DNA from: Bacteroidota bacterium
GTDB taxonomy: Bacteria > Bacteroidota > Bacteroidia > Bacteroidales > VadinHA17
Length of the DNA stretch: 51,435 nt
Reading direction: 5' to 3'
NCBI GenBank assembly: GCA_030618105.1
Contig: JAUXED010000005.1
Location: 1 to 51,435, forward strand
Below are positions 15,312 to 24,512 of the stretch, piece after piece (position 1 is the first letter of the stretch; each line of letters starts with the position of its first letter). Position numbers and translations under genes: made by a program. Below the pieces are notes generated by a model that did not search any database, had not been told where the DNA came from, and saw only the letters and a program-made list of their open reading frames with translations.

Positions 15312-16949
15312 TTATTCAATTTTCAGAACAATTGGAGGAAGTGACCTTTGACGACCATCGGGTCCAACTGCTTTAATATCGGTAAATACAACACGATCAT
15401 TTCTCTTCAATCTGTTAATTAAGCTTTTCTGGGCTGCTGTAACTCTATGGCTTTTTGATGGTTCGGTAACGGCAAACCCACGGTCGTTTATTTCAATTAT
15501 AAAGGCGGTGACATCATAATGTATATCGAACAGAAAATTTTCCAGTTCAGCAAAAACTGCCACCTGGGCACTTAGCATTGATTTTGCAATTGCCCCGCTG
15601 TTTTTTCCACCAACTTTTGCCACAGGGTCAGGTACTACTTCTACCCTGAAGGGAATGGGTGCAAATGAACGCATTACACCATTAATCTCTGCTGTAACTG
15701 TAACATTGGCTGGTTTCCCAGGAGTTCTCGGATTTGCAATAAATGAACCACGAAACTTTTTGGTAGTTCCCCTTTTTATTGTGCCGTTTGTCATCTTGGC
15801 AAAAGTTTTATCAGAGGCTGCCCCGGAAACGGAAATATCAACAGGATTATCCACAGCAACATAGAAAACATTCATAGCAGTGGGAGAAACAACTACATTG
15901 GGTGGTGCCACAGTATATTTTTCTTCGAAAGGGAAATTTGTAAAATTCCCATCAGGGGCTCTCATTCTAATTAGTCCCCCCCAGGTTTTATCTCCAAGAA
16001 CAGTAGGTTTTCTCTTGTATATTCCCCGTCCGCGTTCATCAACAGTTAATGTTTCATAACCAGGGATCATACGATATTCCTTAATTCCATTGGCATTAAC
16101 AGTGGTTTCATATTTACCAACTAAAACTTCAGGTTGTTGAGTTGTATCTGTTGCAGCAATGAATACCTCAGCCTGGTATTCGTTACCTCTCATAATATAG
16201 TTCGAATTAGTAATTATAGTTGGGATCAGACTATTAAATTTAAAAGCTCCGGCGTCAATTTGCTGATATAGGAAATTAAGAGCTTCAGCTTCTGCATTTC
16301 GAATGTCACTTTGCACTTTGGACAATAGAGTGATGGAAGCAATAAGAGGTGATGCCTGGAACATATGGTTAACCCAAAGCACCTTTTCTCCTTTAATTAC
16401 GGGATCGTTTGTATCAAGACCGGCTTCGATTGAATTTGAAGCACTAACATTCTTATTTCCAATTATATCCAGCAAAAATGTACGGTATTCTTCTATTGCA
16501 GCTTTCATGTCAAATGCTGCTCCATTCTGGTCTGATCCGACAAGTATTTGTGAAGGAACATTATTCTCGTCAATTTTTTGGATATGTTCAACAATGATCT
16601 CTCCATCTGCTGTAAGGGCTTCACTATCTTTTCCCTCTGCTGTCTGAATAATTTCGATCTTTAATCCCTGTACATATTCATGCAACTCGTTAGCACGATC
16701 CTTAACCTCGTATGCAATGTTTTTCCAGGGGCCTGCTTTTTGTGGATTTTCACTAGCAGCCTGATCGAATTCCTGGTAAATCAAATTGTTTTTAGCACTA
16801 AAATTCTCAGTGGTTTTGGTAAGACTTTTGTCAACAAGTTTAAAAGCTTCCACGGCATCTTTAGACACATTCAGTGCCAGCAATGCTGTAAGCACCAAAT
16901 ACATCATACCAATCATTTTTTGTCTTGGGGTTTCTTTTCCGTGAGCCAT
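15312..16949 (-). CDS. gldM: Type IX secretion motor protein GldM (PorM)
   Basis: The 545-residue protein begins 'MAHGKETPRQKMIGMMYL', with a single transmembrane helix at about residues 13-32 and a long periplasmic part ending in immunoglobulin-like beta domains, matching the known GldM architecture. GldM and GldL form the proton-driven inner-membrane motor of the T9SS; the N-terminal helix and its Arg/Glu surroundings contact GldL. It follows gldL by 39 nt and precedes gldN by 20 nt. Length and order match P. gingivalis and Flavobacterium. Confidence 0.95.
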   Translation of the reverse strand: MAHGKETPRQKMIGMMYLVLTALLALNVSKDAVEAFKLVDKSLTKTTENFSAKNNLIYQEFDQAASENPQKAGPWKNIAYEVKDRANELHEYVQGLKIEIIQTAEGKDSEALTADGEIIVEHIQKIDENNVPSQILVGSDQNGAAFDMKAAIEEYRTFLLDIIGNKNVSASNSIEAGLDTNDPVIKGEKVLWVNHMFQASPLIASITLLSKVQSDIRNAEAEALNFLYQQIDAGAFKFNSLIPTIITNSNYIMRGNEYQAEVFIAATDTTQQPEVLVGKYETTVNANGIKEYRMIPGYETLTVDERGRGIYKRKPTVLGDKTWGGLIRMRAPDGNFTNFPFEEKYTVAPPNVVVSPTAMNVFYVAVDNPVDISVSGAASDKTFAKMTNGTIKRGTTKKFRGSFIANPRTPGKPANVTVTAEINGVMRSFAPIPFRVEVVPDPVAKVGGKNSGAIAKSMLSAQVAVFAELENFLFDIHYDVTAFIIEINDRGFAVTEPSKSHRVTAAQKSLINRLKRNDRVVFTDIKAVGPDGRQRSLPPIVLKIE

Positions 16950-16988
16950 AATTCAAGGATGAAGTTTATAATTAAAAACTAAATAGTA

Positions 16989-17891
16989 CTATTTGCTCAT
17001 TACGTTCATAGCCGATAACATATTGCCGTATATTGTATTCAGGGCAGACAGATTTTCGCTAAGTTTTGAAACTTCTTCGCGATATTTCTTAGTATCTCCG
17101 ACAGTATCTTGCAAATCAGTCATCATTTCATCAAGGTTATTATAGAGGGCATCAGAGGTTTTGAGATGATCATCGGTTCCCTGCAATTGAAGCTCATAAA
17201 CTGCATTTAAAGCAGAAAGATTTTTGTTAAGAGCTTCAAGTTGTTCACCATATGATTTACTACCATCTTCAATAACTGAGAAAGATTCGGATAATTGCTG
17301 ATAATTACTCCCTGATTCTGTTATCAGGTTAGCTGTTTTGTCATATGACCCCGAGAGTCTGGTGACAGACTCTTTCAACTCTTCGGTTGATTTAACATAT
17401 GATTCCGTATAAGAGTTAACGGCTGTAGCAGCTTGTTTAATATTATTTACATAATCGTTTGTTGCTGCTCCTGCATCAGATATATCAGATAATCTCTCTG
17501 TAGTTTCATTAAGTTTACTAAGCCCTTTTCCAAGCTTATTAAAAAGATCAGGAGTAATTTGCCCTTGCTCAAGAAGAGCATCAAACTTCTCTAAAGCAGA
17601 ACTGCTTCCTCTAACAGAAGTTGGAATTTGGTCAAGTTCTTCATCATCCTGCATTCCTGCTAATTCAGGATAAACAAGAGTCCAGTCGACTTCTTCATGA
17701 AGTGGTTCGAAAGCTGAAAAGAAGAAAATTATTGCTTCGGTCATAAGCCCTACAGTCAACATCAATCCGGCGAGGGGCCAGTGCTGAATTTTGAAAAGTG
17801 CACCAACAATTACAACCGCTGCGCCAAGGCCATAAAGCTTTGACATAAAGTTTTTCCAACCGCTGCTTTGTACTAACTCTGTTAAATTCAT
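16989..17891 (-). CDS. gldL: Type IX secretion motor protein GldL (PorL)
   Basis: The 300-residue protein has two transmembrane helices near the N-terminus (about residues 18-38 and 42-62, the latter holding 'LMLTVGLMTEAIIFFFSAF' with the conserved Glu) and a long cytoplasmic coiled-coil tail rich in Ser, Leu and Glu. The glutamate in the second helix is the proton-path residue of the motor in studied GldL proteins. The tail ends 'LNTIYGNMLSAMNVM', a typical GldL C-terminus. It lies between gldK and gldM with gaps of under 40 nt. Confidence 0.95.
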   Translation of the reverse strand: MNLTELVQSSGWKNFMSKLYGLGAAVVIVGALFKIQHWPLAGLMLTVGLMTEAIIFFFSAFEPLHEEVDWTLVYPELAGMQDDEELDQIPTSVRGSSSALEKFDALLEQGQITPDLFNKLGKGLSKLNETTERLSDISDAGAATNDYVNNIKQAATAVNSYTESYVKSTEELKESVTRLSGSYDKTANLITESGSNYQQLSESFSVIEDGSKSYGEQLEALNKNLSALNAVYELQLQGTDDHLKTSDALYNNLDEMMTDLQDTVGDTKKYREEVSKLSENLSALNTIYGNMLSAMNVMSK

Positions 17892-17927
17892 AGTAGTTGA
17901 ATTTTATTATTAATCTGAAAAAAAAAT

Positions 17928-19265
17928 TTAATAACCCATATATGAACGAACATTCCTGAATCCTATAAATGATTTTGCAGAATCCTGATATTCATATGTT
18001 CTCGAACTAACCTGAAGGTAATATCCAATATCTTTCCATGAACCGCCTCGTATTACTTTTCTTTTCATAACAGGAGGCTCATCCGCCCGTGCGTTATACT
18101 GGTAATTTGGATTCATGTCATGTGTGAACACATATGCTGATTCGTCATAAGCACTTGATGTCCATTCAGCTACGTTGCCTGCCATGTCATACAATCCAAA
18201 TTCGTTCATTGAGAAAGAAGCAACGTTGGTTGCAACCAATGCTCCATCATCAATATAGTTGCCACGTAATGTTTTAAAGTTAGCCAGAAAACAACCCTCA
18301 TCATTTCTGGTATATGGCCCTCCCCACGGGTACATGGAATGATCTAAACCACCCCGTGCAGCATATTCCCATTCTGTTTCAAGTGGAAGACGGTATTCCT
18401 GAACCCAGGCATTACCCTGTTGCGAAAGGTAACTATTTAAATAATTTGTTCTCCAGGTGCTGAAAGCATTTGCTTGTTTCCATGTAACACCAACAACCGG
18501 ATATTCATCAAAAGAGGGATGCCAGAAATACATATTTGCCCATGGTTCATTATAAGAATAGGTAAAATCCCTGATCCACACAAGGGTATCCGGATAACAC
18601 TGTACTTCATCGTGCATAATAAAAGATGAACGATTCTCGATTGGTATACGTTCTCCCTCCTGATTAATTATTTCTCCATCATATGACTGAGTTTCCAGAT
18701 TATACCGGCTTGATTTTTTAGCAGCCTGTTGAAGATCGATCCAGAAAAATGTATAAACAAGTTTCCGTGTATCTACCTGTTTCCTGTTATTAAATCTTTC
18801 GTTTTCAGGATAATACATTTCCTCAACAATGTCAGGAATTTCTTCATTATCCATATCAATTTCAGTTTCCCAGTCGATAACAGGAGGATCATAAGGATCT
18901 CCGTTTTCATCTGCCTTAAAGAAACCTTCAATCCCTGCATCTCCAAGTTTATAGCGCAGGATCGAGTCTCTGACATAATTTACAAACTGGCGATACTCAT
19001 TATTTGTTATTTCAGTATCATCCATATAGAAAGCATCTACAGTAACAGTTTTTGAGAATGCATCCATTGAAAAGGCAATATCCTGATCGCTTGGACCTAT
19101 ATTAAAACTACCCTGAGTGACAAATACCATTCCATATGGCTCAGGTTCATACCATTTTTTTCTGCCCTTAACTCCAACCAGCTCACCGTTGAGAGAAGAA
19201 CCCCCGCATCCGGTCAATACAATTATCATTGCCAGAACAATACAGAAAAGGAATATTTTTTTCAT
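17928..19265 (-). CDS. gldK: Type IX secretion lipoprotein GldK (PorK)
   Basis: With the start at 19265 ('MKKIFLFCIVLAM') the protein has a lipoprotein signal ending 'IVLTGC', the Cys being about residue 20. A longer in-frame start at 19289 has no advantage. The rest (about 445 residues) is a formylglycine-generating-enzyme-like (FGE-sulfatase) fold: 'GMVFVTQGSFNIGPSDQD', 'YRLPLETEWEYAARGG', 'YPWGGPYTRNDEGCFLANF', 'YDMAGNVAEWTSSAYD', 'VIRGGSWKD'. GldK is an outer-membrane-anchored ring component that binds GldN. It acts structurally, not as an enzyme. Confidence 0.94.
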   Translation of the reverse strand: MKKIFLFCIVLAMIIVLTGCGGSSLNGELVGVKGRKKWYEPEPYGMVFVTQGSFNIGPSDQDIAFSMDAFSKTVTVDAFYMDDTEITNNEYRQFVNYVRDSILRYKLGDAGIEGFFKADENGDPYDPPVIDWETEIDMDNEEIPDIVEEMYYPENERFNNRKQVDTRKLVYTFFWIDLQQAAKKSSRYNLETQSYDGEIINQEGERIPIENRSSFIMHDEVQCYPDTLVWIRDFTYSYNEPWANMYFWHPSFDEYPVVGVTWKQANAFSTWRTNYLNSYLSQQGNAWVQEYRLPLETEWEYAARGGLDHSMYPWGGPYTRNDEGCFLANFKTLRGNYIDDGALVATNVASFSMNEFGLYDMAGNVAEWTSSAYDESAYVFTHDMNPNYQYNARADEPPVMKRKVIRGGSWKDIGYYLQVSSRTYEYQDSAKSFIGFRNVRSYMGY

Positions 19266-19311
19266 ATCTATTTCAGTTTTATATTGCAAGTAAATTAATT
19301 TTTTTTAATAA

Positions 19312-20280
19312 TCATAAAAATCTTACACTTTTGTAACTTCTTGGACTCCTGCTAATGCTAAGATTAAAACAATAACTTACCATTAATTCATGGCTGCCAT
19401 TACTATTTTTTCTTATATCAGAAGTCGCAAAATCGTAAGCGTAACCAACTCTTATACCGTTAAAAAGCTCAATCCCCACTAACCCGATAATGGCATCTCC
19501 TGCTCTGTAAGTAACGCCACCCCAGATTTTTTTATTGTATTGAATATTGGTATTTATGCTAAGCTGGGATGTTCTTCCATCAGAAAACAGGTAAATTGAC
19601 GGTGTAACCTCAATCATCGGGTTATTTATTGGCAGATGGTACCCGGCAATAACATAATAATGCCTTTTCAGGTAAGGTGTTCCTTTAGAATATTTAATTT
19701 TTGCCTCGTTTATATGAGTAGATGAAATGCCAATATAAAATTCGCGGGTTTTAAAAAATGCTCCAAAACCCATATCAAAAGCTAAATAACTTTCATTATT
19801 CTCAGGGATTAAAGGGTCCCCACTGGCAGGGGTATGATAATCGCTTGTTGGAATTGTCCAGTTGGGCTCTAATGTTTTGTTCATTATTCCTAAACCCATA
19901 CCAATACCCAGCTTGCCTGATGCAATATCAATCTTGTAAGCATAAGAGAAATTAATGTTCATATTATCGTTAAACCCGGCCTGGTCATTCATAAGTGATA
20001 ATCCTGCTCCACTGTTGATCCCAAACAAGTTAAAAGGGGCATTTACATGAAAAAACGTGGTGCTGGGGGCACCGTCAAATCCAACCCAGGATTGGCGGCT
20101 CAGAGCAGCAAAACAGATCATATCATTACTTCCTGCATATCCCGGGTTAATGGACATCTGGTTAAACATTATCTGGCTGATTTGAGGATCCTGTTGTCCC
20201 ATACAAATCAGTGAGATGTATGATAAAAATGTGATTATTTTGACTCTTTTTGTCAAACTTGTTTCTTCCCTTTTTTGCAA
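19312..20280 (-). CDS. porP: PorP/SprF family type IX secretion outer-membrane protein
   Basis: The 322-residue protein has a signal peptide (about 1-27), then 'QDPQISQIMFNQMSINPGYAGS', the hallmark of the PorP/SprF family, with 12-14 beta strands and 'VGYAYDFATSDI' near the end. PorP-type proteins associate with the T9SS translocon and attachment of cargo. It starts the porP-gldK-gldL-gldM-gldN run, with 46 nt to gldK, and a promoter-like site lies upstream (20312-20342). The order porP-K-L-M-N is that of P. gingivalis. Confidence 0.92.
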   Translation of the reverse strand: MQKREETSLTKRVKIITFLSYISLICMGQQDPQISQIMFNQMSINPGYAGSNDMICFAALSRQSWVGFDGAPSTTFFHVNAPFNLFGINSGAGLSLMNDQAGFNDNMNINFSYAYKIDIASGKLGIGMGLGIMNKTLEPNWTIPTSDYHTPASGDPLIPENNESYLAFDMGFGAFFKTREFYIGISSTHINEAKIKYSKGTPYLKRHYYVIAGYHLPINNPMIEVTPSIYLFSDGRTSQLSINTNIQYNKKIWGGVTYRAGDAIIGLVGIELFNGIRVGYAYDFATSDIRKNSNGSHELMVSYCFNLSISRSPRSYKSVRFL

Positions 20281-20604
20281 TATACTTGTTATCTAACATT
20301 TTTTAGTTTAGTAAAAATAGTACTTTCAATCAACATTAACAATTTATCTGTAAACAATAATTATGTTAACCTGTTTCATTATCATTGACCTTATACGGAT
20401 AAAAAGTAAATTAGGTTGTTTATTTGATATAGAATATGTAAAAATTGATGATTAAAACTAATACTCGTGATTTATTGTGCTGGTTTCTGATGGTCAATAA
20501 TATGCTCGGGCAATAGTAAAAAGATTAAATGGAGAACTCAGAATAATTTTGGCAAATATTGAATTTTGGATGATAAAGAGTTGTTTTTTTTAGATAAACG
20601 GAAG
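20281..20604. other. 324-nt gap upstream of the T9SS operon
   Basis: No coding sequence and no tandem repeat is seen here, unlike most gaps in the window. Apart from the promoter-like site near the porP start it is plain AT-rich DNA. Its length leaves room for regulatory sites, for example for the PorX/PorY or sigma-factor control known for T9SS genes elsewhere, but I see no specific operator. Confidence 0.5.
20312..20342 (-). promoter_or_regulatory. Putative promoter of the porP-gldKLMN operon
   Basis: Minus strand: TTG (20342-20340), 20 nt, TATTTTTA (20319-20312). The -7 element differs from TAnnTTTG only at the last base. The start codon is 32 nt downstream. Confidence 0.4.
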
Positions 20605-21765
20605 TTATCCTTGTTTCTGAAAGGCTTTCCACCAACGATCTGGTATTTCCTGGCTGCTTGCTTTCATATAATCTTTGTATGTACAGGCAATAAATTCAGC
20701 CTTTGCAGAATTGGTTTTTGATATAGGCACTTTTAGCCACCATCTTTCAGTATGATTACTTTTATAAAAAACAATATCTTTTCCAACACCACTTAAATTC
20801 ACAATATACTTTGTAAACAGGTTCTTTTGCTTAGCCGGATTTTCAATAATTTTTTGTGACATTCCTTCAAACAGATACCAGATAATCTGTGCTGCCAGTC
20901 TGGAAGATTGATTGTTTATATCAAGAGCAGGATTGATTTCAAAAATACCAAATACCTGCAAATTATCACTTTGTCCGGCATATTTAGCCAGCTGACAGAT
21001 CTCTTCACCGTAAAATCCGTTTGGTGAAGGGTTAAAATGCCCGGGTGAATCAGATTGTCTTACGGCACTAATATCAAGACTAACAATATGCGCATCTCTC
21101 AACACCGGTTCCATTTCCTTAATATCTGACCGCACCACGCCGACACGGAATGAATCAAAATGTTTTTGACGGAGTTCCTTTAATAACTTTTTGTCAGTTA
21201 AATAGTCCTGATGTCCAATGTTATAGTATTGTACAGGTATTTCTTTTCCGGAAATAATTTTGTTAAGATAATTTTGTGAATTAATTAGTTTGGGATCATT
21301 TCTCCAATCTATCCTGGAGTCGATAGATACAAGGTTCAAAAAAGCGTTTTCTTTCTTGTATACATTATAAATGCCATAAGTCAGATCCTGACTTCCTCCA
21401 ATTACAAGCGGGAATACATTTTGATTTAGAAGTTCTGAAACCACATCCCGTAATGCAAAATATGTATCTTCAACATTTTCTCCTTTTTTAATATTACCCA
21501 GATCAATAATTCTGAATTTTTTATTTGGTTTTGAAAGTTGATACAACCAGGTTCTTATTTTGTCAGGGCCATCAGAACAACCCTTATTTGGGGAATTACG
21601 GTCTTCGCATACTCCCAAAATCGCCACATCATAGTTATTAATGTTATTAACCGGAGTGTCAGGTGTATGAATATGAATATTTCTACCGAATAGAGCCCGG
21701 GATGGCAAAAGCTCCAAATCCGGTTTATCCAGACTTACAGGATCGAAATAATAATTCAGGTCCAT
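20605..21765 (-). CDS. Ureohydrolase-fold protein (formimidoylglutamase-like) with degenerate metal site
   Basis: The 386-residue protein aligns with arginase/agmatinase/formimidoylglutamase enzymes, but the Mn2+ ligands are largely replaced. The usual GGDHS is 'GGSQDLT' (His to Gln), DAHxD is 'DSRID' (His to Arg), and SxDxD is 'SLDISAV' (second Asp to Ser). The Glu in 'FGIFEINPALD' remains. A binuclear Mn site therefore seems unlikely, and the protein may be a non-catalytic or altered relative of the family. It sits upstream of the T9SS operon and just after topA. Databases probably label the family formimidoylglutamase; that name should be treated with care here. Confidence 0.7.
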   Translation of the reverse strand: MDLNYYFDPVSLDKPDLELLPSRALFGRNIHIHTPDTPVNNINNYDVAILGVCEDRNSPNKGCSDGPDKIRTWLYQLSKPNKKFRIIDLGNIKKGENVEDTYFALRDVVSELLNQNVFPLVIGGSQDLTYGIYNVYKKENAFLNLVSIDSRIDWRNDPKLINSQNYLNKIISGKEIPVQYYNIGHQDYLTDKKLLKELRQKHFDSFRVGVVRSDIKEMEPVLRDAHIVSLDISAVRQSDSPGHFNPSPNGFYGEEICQLAKYAGQSDNLQVFGIFEINPALDINNQSSRLAAQIIWYLFEGMSQKIIENPAKQKNLFTKYIVNLSGVGKDIVFYKSNHTERWWLKVPISKTNSAKAEFIACTYKDYMKASSQEIPDRWWKAFQKQG

Positions 21766-21794
21766 AAAAGTTATAAAGTTATAAAGTTAAAAGT
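21766..21794 (-). repeat. AACTTTATAACTTT repeat directly before a start codon
   Basis: In minus sense ACTTTTAACTTTATAACTTT-like units run up to the base next to the ATG of the ureohydrolase-fold gene. The same element precedes PBP1A (24484-24508) and glmS (32687-32720), each time in the sense of the downstream gene. Confidence 0.8.
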
Positions 21795-21830
21795 GCCTAA
21801 AATTTAAAATTCATTATTCTCTTCCTCTTC

Positions 21831-21865
21831 CTTACTCTCCTTACTCAACTACTCACCTACTCAAC
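21831..21865 (-). repeat. GTTGAGTAGGTGAGTAG-type repeat over the topA stop codon
   Basis: The minus-strand stop TGA (21861-21863) is inside the first GTTGAGTAG unit; GTGAGTAG, TTGAGTAAGG and GAGTAAGG follow. Twin of 6689-6716. Confidence 0.8.
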
Positions 21866-24182
21866 TTTTTTTCTTTTTTGATTTTTTTCTCTCTCCTTCT
21901 TCAATAATTCTCAAACAATCTTCAAATGTAAGAGATTCAGGCTCATTTTTCCGTGGTATACGGAAGTTTTTCTTTTTATAAGAAATATATGGGCCATAAC
22001 GTCCAATAAGGACTTTCAGATCGGGATCATTTGGGAAACTTTTAATAATTCGCTTTTTTTCAATTTCCCTTTTTTCTTCGATCAGTTCTATGGCTCTTGA
22101 TTTATTAATAGTTAATGGATCGTCTGTTTCTTTCTTCAGCGAAAAGAATTTATTGTTATGTCGAACATATGGTCCGAACCTTCCAATACCAACAATTAAA
22201 TCCTTACCTTCAAAGTCGCCAACGGTTCTTGGCAGTTTGAATAACTCAAGGGCTTCTTCGAGTGTAATTGTTTCAATAAGCTGTCCTTTAAGCAGACTGG
22301 CAAACCTGGGTTTTTCATCCGTATTACTGTCGCCCATTTGAACAAAAGGACCATATTTGCCAATTCTAACCATAACCGGTTCTCCTGTCTCAGGATCTTT
22401 ACCAAGTTGCCGCTCACCGGTTTTTTTAATTGAAGTTGCTAAGCTTTTTTCAACTTTTGCATGAAATGGTTTATAAAAGGTATCAATCATTTCAGTCCAG
22501 TCTAACTTCCCGGCAGCAATTTCATCAAATTCTTTTTCTACAGAAGCTGTAAAGTTATAATTCAGGATATCTTTGAAATGCTCAATAAGAAAATCGTTAA
22601 CAATTATTCCAATATTTTTAGGGAACAGTTTCTTTTTTTCCGTACCTGCCTTTTCAATTTTGGTTTTTTCTTCAAGTTTCCCTTCTGATAAAGAAATAAC
22701 AGTGAAATTTCTGTTGAAACCAGGGCGATCTTCTTTAAGAACATAACCTCTTTGCTGGATAGTTGAGATTGTCGGAGCGTAAGTGGAAGGACGACCAATG
22801 CCAAGTTCTTCAAGTTTTTTTACCAGACTGGCTTCAGTATATCTTGGGGGTGAAGTTGAGAACCGTTCATAAGCATTGATGCTTTCATAATTCAAAATTT
22901 GCCCGGTACTGATTGGGGGAAGCATCCCTTTAGTAGAATCATCCAAATCATCATCTTTCGATTCCATATATACTTTAAGGAACCCGTCAAATTTTATTAC
23001 TTCTCCGGATGCGACAAACTTTTTGTCACTATTGGAAATATTAATTGTAACAGTGGTTTTTTCAAGTTGTGCTTCGCTCATTTGAGATGCAATAGTCCGT
23101 TTCCATATTAAATTATAAAGTCGTTGTTCGGAACGGTTCCCTTTAATTGTTTCGTTTTGAAAATATGTTGGTCTTAGGGCTTCATGTGCCTCCTGTGCTC
23201 CTTTTGCTTTGGTTTTATATTTACGTGTTTTTGCATATTTTTCCCCGAACTCTTGAGTAATTGTATTGCGGGCACTTGTCAGGGCAAGACTTGATAGATT
23301 AACAGAATCAGTTCTCATGTAGGTAATAAAACCGGCTTCATATAGTTTTTGTGCAACTGTCATAGTTTGCGATACGGAAAACCCCAATTTTCTACTGGCT
23401 TCCTGTTGTAAGGTTGAAGTTGTAAAGGGTGGCGCAGGAGATTTCCTGGACGGTTTAGTTATAATATCAACGACCTCAAAATCAGCATCTTTGCAATTGT
23501 TTAGGAACTTTTTTGTTTCATCTGAATCGGGAAAGCGATTGGTAACTTCTGCTTTAAGCTCTACTTTTTTCCCTTGTTTATCAGAAAAACTAAAGGTGCC
23601 ATAAACTTTAAATTTTGATTCAGGGCTAAAATGCATTACCTCTCTTTCTCTTTCAACCAATAATCTTACAGCGACTGATTGAACCCTGCCGGCTGAAAGT
23701 TTTGGCTGAATTTTTTTCCACAAAACAGGGGATAACTCGAAACCTACAAGCCGGTCCAAAATCCTGCGTGCCTGTTGAGCATTTACCAGGTCGTTATTTA
23801 GTTTCCTGGGGTTGCCTACAGCGTTACGTATTGCATCTTTGGTAATTTCATGAAAAACAATTCGTTTAGTGTTCTCCGGAGGCAGTTTCAATATTTCTGA
23901 CAGATGCCATGCAATAGCTTCTCCCTCCCTGTCTTCATCAGTTGCAAGCCATACGACCCCGGAATCTTTTGCCAGCTTTTTTAATTCAGCGACAATTTTT
24001 TTCTTGTCTTCTGATACAATGTATTGTGGAGAATAATTGTTATCAATTTCGATACCGAAATTTTTCTTAGACAGATCACGAACATGACCAAAGCAGGATT
24101 TAACAATATAATCTTTGCCAAGAAAACTTTCTATGGTTTTTGCTTTCGCCGGAGACTCAACAATAACTAAATTTTCGATCAT
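21861..24182 (-). CDS. topA: DNA topoisomerase I
   Basis: The 773-residue type IA topoisomerase begins 'MIENLVIVESPAKAKTIESF' (TOPRIM) with 'ATDEDREGEAIAWHL' as the metal-binding part; the active-site Tyr is in 'GFITYMRTDSVN'. 'LSAGRVQSVAVRL' and 'PRYTEASLVKKLEELGIGRPSTYA' are further core motifs. The C-terminus has repeated 'GKYGPFVQMG', 'GRFGPYVRHN' and 'GRYGPYISYK' modules with no Cys4 zinc fingers, followed by a lysine-rich tail. It relaxes negative supercoils. The tail codons run into a repeat that supplies the stop codon. Confidence 0.95.
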   Translation of the reverse strand: MIENLVIVESPAKAKTIESFLGKDYIVKSCFGHVRDLSKKNFGIEIDNNYSPQYIVSEDKKKIVAELKKLAKDSGVVWLATDEDREGEAIAWHLSEILKLPPENTKRIVFHEITKDAIRNAVGNPRKLNNDLVNAQQARRILDRLVGFELSPVLWKKIQPKLSAGRVQSVAVRLLVEREREVMHFSPESKFKVYGTFSFSDKQGKKVELKAEVTNRFPDSDETKKFLNNCKDADFEVVDIITKPSRKSPAPPFTTSTLQQEASRKLGFSVSQTMTVAQKLYEAGFITYMRTDSVNLSSLALTSARNTITQEFGEKYAKTRKYKTKAKGAQEAHEALRPTYFQNETIKGNRSEQRLYNLIWKRTIASQMSEAQLEKTTVTINISNSDKKFVASGEVIKFDGFLKVYMESKDDDLDDSTKGMLPPISTGQILNYESINAYERFSTSPPRYTEASLVKKLEELGIGRPSTYAPTISTIQQRGYVLKEDRPGFNRNFTVISLSEGKLEEKTKIEKAGTEKKKLFPKNIGIIVNDFLIEHFKDILNYNFTASVEKEFDEIAAGKLDWTEMIDTFYKPFHAKVEKSLATSIKKTGERQLGKDPETGEPVMVRIGKYGPFVQMGDSNTDEKPRFASLLKGQLIETITLEEALELFKLPRTVGDFEGKDLIVGIGRFGPYVRHNNKFFSLKKETDDPLTINKSRAIELIEEKREIEKKRIIKSFPNDPDLKVLIGRYGPYISYKKKNFRIPRKNEPESLTFEDCLRIIEEGERKKSKKKKS

Positions 24183-24206
24183 ATTTAGCAGCCTTATAAA
24201 ATTAAT

Positions 24207-24262
24207 AAATGCTTAAATGCTTAAATGCTTAAATGCTTAAATGTTTAAATGATAAAATGAAT
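24207..24262 (-). repeat. 8-nt tandem repeat AAATGCTT (sense AAGCATTT), 7 units, in the topA leader
   Basis: Plus-strand units AAATGCTT four times, then AAATGTTT, AAATGATA, AAATGAAT. With the 13-nt AAAAATCGTGAAT block at 24269-24281 it forms a cassette that recurs before the nucleotide-sugar dehydrogenase (40363-40439). Confidence 0.88.
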
Positions 24263-24433
24263 AAATTGAAAAATCGTGAATCATTCTTCCTCTTCCCATT
24301 TACTCATTGTCTTTATTTAAGTATTTTAGTAAAAATTTGCACAAAGTAAATAAAATAGCAAGCTAAGTTCAAAATTTAAAAGCACATATTTCTTTAAAGT
24401 TTTAGTATTTTTGAGGCAAATAGGAAGAATGGG

Positions 24434-24465
24434 GTAGAGGGAATAGAGGGAATAAAGGGAGTAAA
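24434..24465 (+). repeat. 9-nt repeat GTAGAGGGA/ATAGAGGGA in the PBP1A leader
   Basis: Three and a half 9-nt units GTAGAGGGA, ATAGAGGGA, ATAAAGGGA, GTAAAG. Same family as 32577-32656 and 36894-36956. Confidence 0.82.
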
Positions 24466-24483
24466 GTTCAATGTTTCTTTACA

Positions 24484-24508
24484 AACTTTCAACTTTTAAC
24501 TTTATTAT
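24484..24508 (+). repeat. AACTTTCAACTTTTAACTTT repeat before PBP1A
   Basis: Three AACTTT units with CAA/TAA spacers end 4 nt before the start at 24513, in the sense of the gene. Confidence 0.75.
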
Positions 24509-24512
24509 ACAA

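Larger units (their letters stand above)
24183..24512. other. Divergent topA / PBP1A intergenic region
   Basis: About 330 nt hold two outward promoter-like sites in the middle (minus: TTG 24372-24370, 20 nt, TTACTTTG 24349-24342, one base off the -7 form; plus: TATTTTTG 24406-24413 without a clear TTG) and tandem repeats on both sides, so both leaders would contain repeats. No gene is visible. Confidence 0.5.

Noticed and set aside
20605-21765. Functional arginase or agmatinase
   Set aside because: Key Mn ligands are replaced, so the fold is assigned but the activity is not.
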